Assembly: GCA_958430865.1 (NCBI GenBank)
Contig: CAUDNR010002113.1
Location: 20,928-84,927, forward strand
Reading direction: 5' to 3'
Length of the DNA stretch: 64,000 nt
From: Entrophospora sp. SA101
Lineage: Eukaryota; Glomeromycota; Glomeromycetes; Entrophosporales; Entrophosporaceae
The translations under genes and the position numbers were made by a program. Under the pieces are notes generated by a model. It did no database searches. It was not told the origin of the DNA and saw nothing but the letters and a program-made list of their open reading frames with translations. Each line of letters opens with the position of its first letter. Positions within the stretch are counted from its first letter, which is position 1. Shown in pieces: positions 11,997-22,685 of the stretch.

Positions 11997-12319
11997 CCAA
12001 TAAAATTATCCCTTAAATTGGCTATCGTACAAATTTGTACGATTAAATTTTTTTATATAAAAAAATTTTTCTGATCATCACGCTTTCTAATTAACAAATG
12101 ATATTTGAGATTCTATACATTGATCTATATATAGAAATTCGGCCATTATTATTATGGGTTTTGTAAAACTGTAAAAAGTCTACAATGCCCGTGTCGATCA
12201 TTACCTTAAAAATTGATATATTCATAATAAAATTTTTTATTATGCGATTTGATTGGTGGAATTTTGTGATTTACCAATAAAATTTTTCGAAATTCCCTTA
12301 TTCGAAAATGTGGACAGTT

Positions 12320-12430
12320 TAAGGGATAAAACTGCGGTTAAACTTGGGTTTGAACTGCAGTGGTAAACCGCCAGTCGGTGCAGTTCACTAGCCAAACTGG
12401 CAGTTTATAAACCGAACCAAACTGAACAGC
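12320..12430. repeat. Second relic of the AACCG-rich dispersed repeat
   Basis: It shares the segments TTAAACTTGGGTTTGAAC and GGTGCAGTTCACTAG with the copy at 11870-11990, then GGCAGTTTATAAACC. Neither end is clear. Confidence 0.6.
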
Positions 12431-12986
12431 ATAATAGAAGTTTGTTCATGTCACATGCAGATCATTAATTTGTGACACAATTGAATTATATTGCGAACAT
12501 AGTAATACAACGACTTTTTATATCTTATGTAACCTATTTTTTTTAGAAGGTACGTGATAAAAATATTACAATTTAATGTTTTTCATACCTCCTTCTGTAT
12601 TTTTAGACATTTGGATCGAATGGGACTGAATAGATTCATGATCTAGATGAGAAGCAAAATTTATTATAGAAGAAGTAACAAATTAGCAATAAATAGTGGT
12701 AATTTCAAATAATTTTTTTTAACACAATAAATGATTTTATCATTTTCCATATCATCAATTATTAATTTCAACATTGAGAACAGGTTAAATCAAATATGTT
12801 TAGAGATTAAATCGAATATTTTAATTATTAATGTATATATAAATAATAAATAATAAAATAAAATACATGGTGTATTGTATATTAAATATGTTATATGTAA
12901 ATCTATTATTTAAGGGTAGAGTATACGTAACACAAATTTTACTATGATACAGTGGATAATTTTTTGGCTGCCGATCATTAAAATAT

Positions 12987-12996
12987 NNNNNNNNNN
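12987..12996. other. Assembly gap (10 N)
   Basis: Ten undetermined bases. Such a round number is usually a placeholder, so the true distance between the flanks is unknown. Confidence 0.99.
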
Positions 12997-13105
12997 AAAA
13001 AGTTTGGTTGATTTTTTTGGCAATCGAAATTTGTAAATAAATAAAAAATAAATAAACAAACAAACCGATTCACATTTCAAATATTTTTTCTTGCTTGCTT
13101 TTTAT

Positions 13106-13606
13106 CTAGATATGGTTATTGAAAAAAAATAAAATCCAACTCACCCTCGTCTTTTTTCTATTCAATATATAAAAAAATATGTTCATCAGGTCGGCCAGTG
13201 GGTGGGACGCATACAGTGACTGGGGTGGCTGTGTGCCATGCGGAAGAGTAAAATTGAAAAAATTATCTATTACAATTTGTTGCCCAGGTTCTAATAATTC
13301 CAAAAATAAAGAGTTTGTTTTAACCCTAGTGGTTTGAAATTGCGAACAAAAGTGGCATGACTATTTGGGATTCAAATCAGTAAGGCAATTTTTAAGCATC
13401 TTAATTTTTTTGGCGTAGTTAAACCTTAATTTAATATTAATAACACATCTTTTCTTGACTTCGCCGTTTTCTTTGCACGTTGTGCAATAGTTTGCCATAA
13501 GGAGCAAAGAAAACTCGAGTTTTTTTAATTCAAATATCAGAGAAGCACTAATTAGTAAAACGCGTTTTTTAATCTTTTTATAAACGTGTAGATAAATTAC
13601 GATCAA
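13106..13606 (-). other. Unidentified ORF fragments with locally higher GC
   Basis: A minus-strand frame over 13130-13330 reads L-E-L-L-E-P-G-Q-Q-I-V-I-D-N-F-F and later H-G-T-Q-P-P-Q-S-L-Y-A-S-H. Its base composition is more balanced than the surroundings. A second frame over 13361-13606 contains C-T-T-C-K. I recognise neither. They could be pieces of a transposon protein or of a small split gene. Confidence 0.25.
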
Positions 13607-16337
13607 TCAATCTTGGACGAAAACCAATTATTACTAATTTTTTATTATATTTATTGTTTATTTTTTATTAGATAGTGACGGATGGAATGGAGTGTTGATG
13701 TGGATGAGAAGGCTTATCTGTCAAGTATTATTTTTATTACCATTTTCATTATACGCTATACACGAATCATTTATATTCAACCACTTTTCATTATTTTCAT
13801 TGATATATATCCATCGAGAAAACGAATTTTTGGCTATCTATTTCTCAAATGAGATTGGGCTTTTTAAATAAATAATAAATTCTTGCTCAACGCAATGAAT
13901 GAAATAAAATATTGATATAATAATAGTGTACAACTGGCTAACTTTGATGCTCCGTACGAATACATAGATACCTCTCATTTGTATGTAACGTGTAAAACCA
14001 AATAATATATTTCAGCACTACTACTACGTGCATCGATCCTCGAATTCGAATGCAACGTAAAAAGCAAAAACTAATGCACTGTTTTTTGGTCCACGAGTGG
14101 AGGGTAGAGGATCTATTTATATGCTTTGTGGTAATTTATTAGATTACTCGATCAATGCATCATATGGCCATGAAATAAGCTATTTTTATTAAAGATTGCA
14201 TTATTCATTAACTATGAATACATGATGGGATGCTAAGATGCTCCGAACGAATATACATGGTGTGTTTAAGTCGTGTGATTTTATAAAATTATGACGCCAG
14301 AATATCATCGCGCTATAATGCTAATCTATATTTCACGAAACTCACTGATACGTTTTCGTTTAAAAACTCGTTTGATATTTAAGAAATCACAGTTCGCAAA
14401 ATTTACTTTTTGAGATGACGCTCTTTGCTAGTTTTATTATTTAAATATCATTAATTATTTAATAATCACCTTGCCACGGTTACCTTCTCAACCATGAATA
14501 TCTTTTAAAATACAAGTTAAACCGTGTCCACGGCTAAACTACTAACATGAAGAAGAGCCGTAGAAAAGTCATTGCTTCTTTTTATTTTTACTGAAGTCAA
14601 CAAAAAACTAGAAGCTAGCCTTCTGGTCATATATTAATTGCATATACTATGTATGTACGAAAAGAATTTTAACGACTCTAGGTATTAGTATGTTCGTACG
14701 AAATCATCGATACTAATGATATCATTCATTTAATATTAATTAATGGTGACATTTTAATTTTTGAATGATACGATCTAGTGCATCATACTGTTTTTATAGT
14801 GATGACATCAGTTTTCCTATGATGTGAATTGGTCATGGAAAATAATGTATGTCACATAATATTAACGCATAACATGCTTGTAATGATAATAACAAAAGAA
14901 GATTACGTGATCCAAGCCCTTGTTTTGGCATAGATTTCAAATTTTACAAGGTGACAATATCAAGGCAGTGCTATATAGTGACAAAGTTGCAACATATCTG
15001 ATACACAAATTGTGATTTTTTTAGGAAAATATATAATAATTTATATATATTTCTTTTCCTAGGGTTATGTCTTCTTTGGTGAAAATTTTTAATAGCGGAA
15101 GCAGCAACTTATTTCACTTCTCCAAGGAACTCGTAAATTTTCGTCAAATAGGTTTTTGAAACCCTTTCAACGTCCTCCAAGTGGTTTACATTTCGCGATA
15201 TAATAATTATTGATGATGATTTTATAATAACTCTTCTTATGTTCAACAAACACAGAGTATCATTGTCTATAAAACTTCTGAGATATAAAACAAAAACTTA
15301 ATATAGCAAAGAAAAAAGATTTTCAAACCAGAAGAACTATTGTGTTTTTTACTTGTCACTTTCTTTGTGGTCATGTAATTAAGGATCATGTGCAGATCAT
15401 AATACGTGAAGGATATTGAAAAAAAAAACGAATAAATAAATAAATACATTATAATGCAGTACAATTGTGACATGGCTAATTCAACCCTCAAAGTCTTTAT
15501 ACGAAATTTAATGTTCACTGTCTGGTTTTGTTGCAGCATTTCAAACACTAGACTTTCCACATGTCACTGTTAAAACCGGGTTGAACAAAGTTAGAAGAAT
15601 TAAATAAGACCTGTACAATCTTAAATTCTCAATTTCAAAATAATTTATATTCTTCATCAATAAATTGTCATCAATTAACGACGTCTATGACATGCATAAC
15701 AAAGTATACATGCCGAGGATTAGCTTATAATATTAATGAAAGATGGAAGATACCTAATAAGATAAGCATCAATGACTGACTATATTATATCCACCTTTTA
15801 CTCTTTTTTATATAACAGTATCAACAAAATTTACAAACTTCTCCACTTCCTAGCATTAAAATGTGTCTAAAATAGAAGTACCAGAAACTTGGACCGCAAT
15901 CAGCACAAAATCTCACTTCTTGTTACAGGGCTAGCACGAAAGCTGATTGAGAATTTTCCATCCACTCATGTAGAAACCATGGATTCTCTCACCTGCAAGG
16001 TCTTGGAAATTATCAAGACAATGATTTTCTTGTTCCTTTTTGGCAGTGGCGTGAATTCATTTAACTTTGATATCGTCAAAAATGTTCTTGATTTGCCTTC
16101 TTTGATGAAAATAAATCCTAAAGTGATCACTTTCTGAACCATATATTCGTCCAAAGAAGCCATATTTTGTAAAAAAGTTGTGTCTACGACCATTTTATTT
16201 ATTATTTATTGTTATAATAATTTTTTGAAATTTGGAGGTTCAAAAAACCGGTTTTTGACCAATGGTAAAACTGGTCACTTAAATTTTGAATTAAACAAAT
16301 AAAAAAAAATAGCTTTTTTTTTTCTTTATAAATTATT

Positions 16338-16368
<31 letters not shown>

Positions 16369-16417
16369 GCTTTTTCTTTTTCTCATTTATTACACTTGTT
16401 ATCAACGAAATTTTTAA
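13607..16417. other. Long stretch without a recognisable gene
   Basis: Composition is more mixed than most intergenic DNA here. Short frames exist: a 28-codon plus-strand frame from ATG at about 15068 (M-S-S-L-V-K-I-F-N) ending at a GT, a minus-strand frame at 15267-15560, and a broken minus-strand frame over 15900-16193 that continues past a TGA as D-G-K-F-S-I-S-F-R-A. None carries a domain I know. A TAA microsatellite lies near 16340-16367. Confidence 0.5.
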
Positions 16418-16981
16418 ATGGATAAATTTAAGGAGGTAAGTGACTTGTGAATAAAGTTAACAAAATATATAATAAATATAAATACATTATCTTTATTGAT
16501 TATTACACATAAAGAAAGTAGCTGCTCTTAAAGTTGAACGTGATGAGGCTGTAGCTCGTCTTGAAGCATTAAAGGAAGAGTTAAAGGCTGCACAAGAGGA
16601 ACTTGCTTCTAAAGAAGAGGAAAATAGTACTCTTACAAAGAAAGTTGGCGATCTTGAGACTGATTTGGATGAAGCCTTGAAAAACTTAAAAGAAACTACT
16701 GAAAAGTACTTACTTATTTGTTTGTTTATTTACTTATTTATACTCATAGTAATAATAATGAAATACAAAGAACATTTTTGTTAAATTTAATTTTATCTTA
16801 TTTATATTTTTTAAAAAGGCTTCGTGAAATGGATATTAAGGTTGAAAATCAAGCACGTACTATTGTTAAACTTGAGGATGAATCATCGGGAAAAGATAAG
16901 AAATTAGATGAACATCAAAAGAAATATGATGAATTGAAAAATGAATATGATGAAACTATTAAAAATATCGATGATATTTAA
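16418..16981 (+). CDS. TPM1: Tropomyosin (short form)
   Basis: Exons 16418-16435, 16515-16705 and 16819-16981 join in frame to 123 residues starting M-D-K-F-K-E. The whole product is a heptad-repeat coiled coil. It contains D-E-A-V-A-R, the segment L-K-E-T-T-E-K-L-R-E-M-D (fission-yeast Cdc8 has L-R-E-T-T-E-K-M-R-Q-T-D) and the C-terminal pattern K-K-Y-D-E-L-K-N-E-Y-D-E. Tropomyosin dimers wrap along actin filaments and, in fungi, stabilise cables for polarised growth. Fungal forms are usually about 160 residues, so this one is short by roughly one 40-residue actin-binding period. Both introns are GT-AG (donors GTAAGT and GTACTT). A missed exon in one of the introns is possible, but the frame already joins without it. 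Confidence 0.85.
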
Positions 16982-17236
16982 TTAATCATTCATTATTATT
17001 TATTAGCTTTATTAAATATTTTTATTTATCTATTAATTTATAAATATTGTTTATATATATATATATATATGTATATACATATACATATACATATATATAT
17101 TATATTATAAGAGAATCAATTGATTAATTATATCTAACCTGAAAGAAAGAGAAATAAAAAATCAGTAATTAATAGTCAAATTATTTGATGAAATATATTT
17201 GATTATATTACTTTATTAAGAAGTTGGTAAATGTTG

Positions 17237-17250
17237 TGACGTCATCCAAT
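17237..17250 (+). promoter_or_regulatory. CRE palindrome plus CCAAT box upstream of BTB-TLDc gene
   Basis: TGACGTCA (17237-17244) is followed by TCCAAT, about 110 bp before the ATG at 17353. These are the classical sites for CREB/ATF-type bZIP factors and the NF-Y/HAP complex. Binding is inferred from sequence only. Confidence 0.4.
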
Positions 17251-17352
17251 AATGAAGAAGATTTTCGTGATATTTCTTATTTGAGGCGGCAGAGATGATG
17301 ATCTCTAGAGCGTGTTATTTTTTTCAGAAAAAAAAAATTTTTCTCCGTTAAA

Positions 17353-19005
17353 ATGGCTAGTAGTTTTTCATCTTTCCAATTAATGAATTCATTGATTAAT
17401 GAACTTGTTGAATCTAGTATTGGTAATTTACCATTAAAACATATTAGTAAACTTGTACATGATTTAAGAAATTTATTGCATCAATCAGATTTTTATGATA
17501 TGGAAATTACAGTTGGAATGGGCGAGGAGGCTAAAATTTTTAAGGCACATTCTACAATTCTAAAAGCCAGGTCTTCGTATTTTAAAGCAGCTCTATCAAG
17601 CAATTGGATTAAAAGATCAGATGATGGTATCATTTTATTTGAAAAAAAAAACATGTCTCCAATAGTATTTGAGGTTATTTTAGAGTAAGGCTGATTGTTT
17701 AATTTAATTTAAATAGTTGATAAATCGATTGATTAATTGATTAATTAACTTTAATTAATTGGTTGATTAATTGATTAATTAACTTTAATTTTTTATATTT
17801 ACATTTTTTCAAAAAGTTATTTATATAATGGAATTATTGATATACATGATTTGGATCCTAATGAAATCCTTGGACTTCTTATAGCATGTGACGAATTATC
17901 TTTTAATGAATTGCTTGAGGACTTGCAAATTTATTTGATCCGGAGAAAAGAACATTGGGCTCATAGGAATTTGTGTTATCTTTATAAAATTACACTGCAA
18001 CACAAATCGTTTAGCTCGCTGGACAAATATTTTAGGAAATTAATTAATCGGAATCCGGAGCTATTTTTAAAATCTGAAGATCTTGAAACTCTTGAAAAAT
18101 CAATGCTCATCCTTATTTTAAAAATTGACAATTTGCTATTAAAGGAAATTGTCATTTGGGATTATGTTCTTCGTTGGGGAATTGGACAGTTTGAAGATTT
18201 GGATAAAAAACATGTTTCCGAGTGGGATGATGATGATTTCGAAATGCTACAGGAAGAACTGGCTGACATTATTCCATTGGTCAGGTTCGCTCAAATTTCT
18301 GCTAGCGATTTCAATGAAAAAATCATGCCTTATGAAAAAATATTTGACAAGGAACTTTTTCAATATTACCATCACGCAAATAACAATAATGATGTTTTGC
18401 AACCAAACTTATTATTATTACAACAACAAAACCCAAGGACTGGAAAGTTAATAGATACAAAATTAAAATCTATATTTTCTAGTTGGATTGATGGTAAAAA
18501 AATGGACTATTATGACGAAGATAACGTGCCATATGAATTTCAATTAATTCATTGTGGGAGTCGAGATGGGTGCACCAGATCAGATTTCGAAGAAAATTGT
18601 TACAACATTGAAGAGACTATAGTTATCATGAAAATTGAAAAATCAGGTATATTGGTCGGTGGCTATAACCCAGTTTGTTGGAATTTAAAAGAAAAATCAA
18701 CAGAAGAGGCCTATTTTATCGAAACAAACAAAAGTTTCATATTTAAAATAGATAAAGACAGGTGGTACTATTCAATATTAAGCAGAGTCAAAAGACCAGA
18801 GCATGCAATAAAGCATAATGAAAATTTGGTGGATTTTAATGATTTATTTCTGTATAACTCTTGTTTAAAAAACATTAGACTATATTGTAATTACTGTTTT
18901 TATTTAGATAGAGCTTATGAAAATGACTTGTATCTTAAAAATTATTTTAGTAATTCTCATCAGTTGGAGGATTATGAAGTATATAAAGTAGTCAAGGAGA
19001 ATTAA
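17353..19005 (+). CDS. BTB-BACK-TLDc domain protein
   Basis: Exons 17353-17684 and 17817-19005 splice in phase (V-I-L-D-Y-L-Y-N-G across the junction) to 506 residues. A BTB/POZ domain lies at about residues 45-125, with D-F-Y-D-M-E-I-T-V-G, F-K-A-H-S-T-I-L-K-A-R-S and Y-F-K-A-A-L. A BACK-like helical region follows, with L-F-L-K-S-E-D-L-E-T-L-E-K at about 190. A TLDc domain runs from about residue 320 to 500 (L-I-H-C-G-S-R-D-G and G-G-Y-N-P-V-C-W). BTB proteins often serve as Cul3 ubiquitin-ligase adaptors, and TLDc is linked to oxidative-stress response and V-ATPase regulation. This combination is strongly expanded in Rhizophagus, where the substrates are unknown. The 132-bp intron is made of TTGATTAATT-type repeats. 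Confidence 0.88.
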
Positions 19006-19680
19006 TTGTTTGCTAATTGATCAATGAATCAATGAACGGATAAAACAATGCTTTTTTATATTTTTTTTATTATTTTTTTTTTTTATCAAATAAATATTAA
19101 AGTTAAAAGCTGATGCAAAAGAAAGAATTCCTCGTCTATTTGAATAAACTAAATAAACACTTTTGTCCCAACACGTAAGAAATAATAAATACCCGATTTA
19201 CAATTATAAATGATCATATATCAATTTTCATTAACTTCGTGATGAAAACAAGTGAGCATGATGGTCTTTTATTATTAGGATCATATCTAATAATAAATCT
19301 ATTACATAACAGATGGTAATTATGATTTTGCGAGTTCTTTTCACAGCATTGAGCATTTAAGATTGTGTCATTACATGTCTAGTTGCGATTACACTAACTA
19401 GTGCATTTACATATTCTATAAATATGTAAACTCAACACGGGCTTTAATATATTAATATATAAATAAATGCATGTCAATATTTATTGAATAATCTTACAAT
19501 AATATCATCCATATACCCAATATTCAAAATAAAGTCATAGTCTGTTGAACTGATTTAAAGGAGATTAAGCAATTATTCATAATAATAGAGGAAATCCATA
19601 TCTGAATATTACATAATAATAAATAATAATCATACTAATAATGCTAATAATAATGATATTATATAAAATATGAATATGTT
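19006..19680. other. Convergent intergenic region, nothing recognised
   Basis: AT-rich DNA between the 3' ends of the BTB-TLDc gene and the CBS gene. I see no frame or repeat structure of note. Confidence 0.6.
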
Positions 19681-20902
19681 TTAAATAAATAATTTAATTA
19701 AATCAGTTATAGTGATAACACCTAAAATTTTTTTATCTTGATCAATTATCCAAATACGATGAATATGATTTTCTACAATAATTTCGATTACTTCTTTCAA
19801 ACTGGTGTCATATGTTGCTGTTTTTGGATTCAAAATATTTTCTGAATTTGGAAGAAGCTACATTACGAATAAAGATGAAGGAGAACAAGGAGATGGAGAC
19901 GTGGAAATTAATATAAAAAAAAAATTTTTTTTTTTTTGAGATATTACAATTTTTTTGTGATTTCATACCTTTAAGAAATCCAAGACGGGCAAAACAAGAT
20001 GATCAATAGATTTATAACTTAAACCCCGTAAATCGGAAACTGACAAATTTCCAAATAGTTGTCTATCGCTAAATAAATGCGTAGATAATGTAAATAAATA
20101 ATTGTGATAAATATAATAATATATATATATATATATATATTTATACATCAAGATTTATTTACCTATCAACAATTGGAATTCCAATTAAATTCTTAAAAGC
20201 CATTCTTCTATAAACATTTAAAGCCGTCTCATTCACATAACCAACCACAACTTCCTCTTTTTTATCTTCACTAAACAAGCCAAGTGATTTCAAGGATAAA
20301 TTGAAATCAATGTCTGGTACACTCTCAGGATGTTTATAAACATATTTGATAATATCCGTTTGTGTCAGGATGTATGGATTTATTTTACCAGTGTAATCAA
20401 TTACCAACGAGCGATGAACTCCTTTGGAAAATGCTGTTAAAGTCTAAAACAGCAAATAACAATAACGAAAATAAATATTATTAAACTATTCACATGTTTT
20501 ATATACATACACAAATAAATAAAATATAAATTATACATCATGAAGCCCTTCATTTGCATCAGATTTAAATATCCGATAACTTTCTCGATCACTATCCAAG
20601 GTCATAACGATTTCAATAGGTTTATCCAAATTAATAATTCTCTCACTGTTGATGGAAGTTGGCAATTTCTCATCTGCGACTGCTTCCTTGATAATATAAT
20701 TTAAAATGTCCACCAAGTTAACTATATTAACAATCTCTTCTGAAACATGTGAATAAATTGGTAATGAAGTGATATTATTATCTGCCATGGTTTTTAAAGC
20801 ACTTCTAACCGAAATGATCGGTTTGGCTGCAATGAGTCCCAAGTTTTTTGCAGTGTCTTTAATTTCTAAAGGTATAACTTCAGATAATTTTTTAGTCGAC
20901 AT
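19681..20902 (-). CDS. Tetra-CBS-domain protein (AMPK-gamma/Sds23-like)
   Basis: Exons 20537-20902, 20163-20443, 19969-20068 and 19681-19857 join in frame to 307 residues. Four CBS motifs can be followed: I-I-S-V-R-S-A-L-K-T-M-A-D with I-T-S-L-P-I-Y, S-L-V-I-D-Y-T-G-K, A-L-N-V-Y-R-R-M-A with L-I-G-I-P-I-V-D, and S-L-K-E-V-I-E-I-I with H-R-I-W-I-I-D-Q-D followed by G-V-I-T-I-T-D-L-I. Paired CBS domains bind adenine nucleotides. Four in a row occur in AMPK gamma/Snf4 and in Sds23-type regulators. The length fits Snf4 (about 320) better than Sds23, but similarity cannot be judged without a search. Start is the first ATG; an E-box lies just upstream. Confidence 0.82.
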
Positions 20903-20973
20903 TTTTTATCAACAGATGTTGATCGACCAATGAAATTCATCTGTTATATAGGGAAATTTGAATTCCATATGAT

Positions 20974-20979
20974 CACGTG
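20974..20979. promoter_or_regulatory. CACGTG E-box upstream of CBS gene
   Basis: The palindrome CACGTG sits 72 bp upstream of the CBS-protein ATG (20902, minus strand). Fungal bHLH factors bind this core. Function is inferred. Confidence 0.3.
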
Positions 20980-21331
20980 CTTGTAGAAAGTAATGGGGTA
21001 CGGAAAATAGAACTCCGAAAATCTTGCATGAATTAATATTAATTAGCTGTGGATTATTGTTTTGTGATTATTTATTGGATAATAATAATATCTTGGCATA
21101 CTGCAAAGTGAACATTGGTATTACCAAAAATTCCAGGGGCCAGTAATGTTTGTTTAACATCAGGGTGGCTGCATAACTCAAATGAGCACTTGGCTAAACT
21201 GACTAAACTATTTAGTCATACTTTAAGTCGAGTTTAGTCAAGTTTAGTCAAGATGATTATTACTAAATTAGGTTTTTAACCCCTTTACAAAAATAGTTAA
21301 TATGAAACTCATTATATACATTAATCAGATC

Positions 21332-21822
21332 ATAATCGTGTAGTTTGCCTTTTTTTTTGCCTTTTTTTTTGTCGATTAATATTAATCACGTCTGAAATTT
21401 GTCACCGAAAATATATATATTATCCATATTTATATTTTTGTGACCTGCCGTATTTTTATATCACTTACCTAAAAATTTTAAAAACTTATGATTTTTTTTT
21501 TTCGAATTAATTAAAAAATTCGGCTAATTTTTTTTCTTTATAAAAATACGGCAGGTCACCAAAAATATATTCTTCAATTAAATATGGACATAAAAATCCG
21601 GCAGATCCCCGAAAATATATTTTTTAATAAAATGGCAGGTCACCAAAAATATATATTAATATATATTTTTTTTATAAATTATTACTATAATAAAAATATG
21701 ACAGGCTAAAAATAATTTTTTTATTAGCATTGATGTTAATTAGAGAATAATATATTTTTGGTGACAAATTTCTTATGTGATAAATATTGATTGATAAAAA
21801 AAAGGCAAACTACACAATTATC
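21332..21822. mobile_element. Foldback MITE with long imperfect inverted repeats and 8-bp direct repeats
   Basis: The ends GTGTAGTTTGCC (left) and GGCAAACTACAC (right) continue inward for about 80 bp as imperfect inverted repeats through TTTGTCACC. The interior has a second inverted pair (GTGACCTGCCGTATTTTTAT and its counterpart) and repeated GGCAGGTCACC units. Identical ATCAGATC octamers flank it at 21324-21331 and 21823-21830. An 8-bp duplication fits hAT-type insertion. Long arms are also seen in Mutator-like foldbacks. Confidence 0.75.
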
Positions 21823-21830
21823 ATCAGATC

Positions 21831-22123
21831 TACTATGGAACCCAAGGATTACAGTACAATTAGAAGTATTTTAAAAAAGGAACAAGGTGAAAAAGTAGCT
21901 CTCTGACATTTTCAAATGACACCCAGACACTAAAAGCTTATCTAAAAAAGGAGAGGATTGCTTATGAAATTTACCAAGAAGAAAGAATCCCATAACCAGT
22001 AAAAGAAAAGAAAATTTGAAGGGAAATAATTTACTGCCTAACTTATCTTTTAAAGATCAAAGGAATTAAAAAGATTTGGGGAAAAAAGAATTAATGTGAG
22101 TTGGTTTGATCTGCTTAAGAGTA
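21831..22123 (+). other. Short broken ORF between two MITEs
   Basis: ATG at 21834 opens M-E-P-K-D-Y-S-T-I-R-S-I-L-K-K-E-Q and runs 24 codons to a TGA; Lys-rich frames continue in other phases. This is probably a gene relic. I cannot name it. Confidence 0.3.
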
Positions 22124-22379
22124 TATGGGGCATGGACAATAGAAACAGCCAAACATCAAAATCACAATTTTGAGTAATCGAAAAAAAAGATCTACATTTC
22201 AAGTAATTACCTATTGTTTTTAAGAACTTTAACAGAAAATAACTCAAAATTTTATTAAGCAAAGTGGATATAGTTTCTAAGCTAAAATTAATCTCTGTAA
22301 TAAATTTCATGTAGAAATGCTGTTAACTCAAAATCATGATTTTTGACATTTGGGTTGCTTCTATTGTCCATGCCCCATA
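22124..22379. mobile_element. MITE, family with CCATGCCCCATA ends
   Basis: Inverted repeats of about 55 bp (22124 inward: TATGGGGCATGGACAATAGA; right end is the complement) enclose a short interior and are flanked by TA. Interior words such as TTTTATTAAGCAAAGTGG recur in the element at 48957-49160. The end sequence TCTATTGTCCATGCC recurs alone near 39803. Confidence 0.75.
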
Positions 22380-22685
22380 TAACAAAATTGAGAAAAATTA
22401 TTCCAAATTGGGATAGAAAAGCATAATGGAAATTTGAAATGTTACACTAATTTTTTATATTGTGCAACGTAGCTTTACAATACACGGCAAACATTCTGGC
22501 AATAAAAAGTAAGTGATAAACTGGATTTGAATTGGATCTGAACTTGATCTCCAATTTAGAAAGGTAACGACTATATACTGGCGAAGTTTCAGAAGCAATG
22601 AGTTCTGTATAACGTTTCGTGTAACAACAAACTTCCACTATGCTACATACCTATACACCTGAGTTTATTGCTCTAGTGACCCAAA

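Larger units (their letters stand above)
11116..13105. other. Repeat-rich intergenic region with assembly gap
   Basis: No credible gene. It contains an 81-bp tandem duplication, two relics of a dispersed hAT-like repeat family, a 20-bp perfect palindrome and the gap of ten Ns. An ORF on the minus strand across the gap is artefactual. Confidence 0.7.

Noticed and set aside
12821..13063. 80-codon minus-strand ORF
   Set aside because: It reads through the ten-N gap, so the translation is meaningless there.
18149..18451. 100-codon plus-strand ORF
   Set aside because: Shadow frame of the BTB-TLDc second exon.
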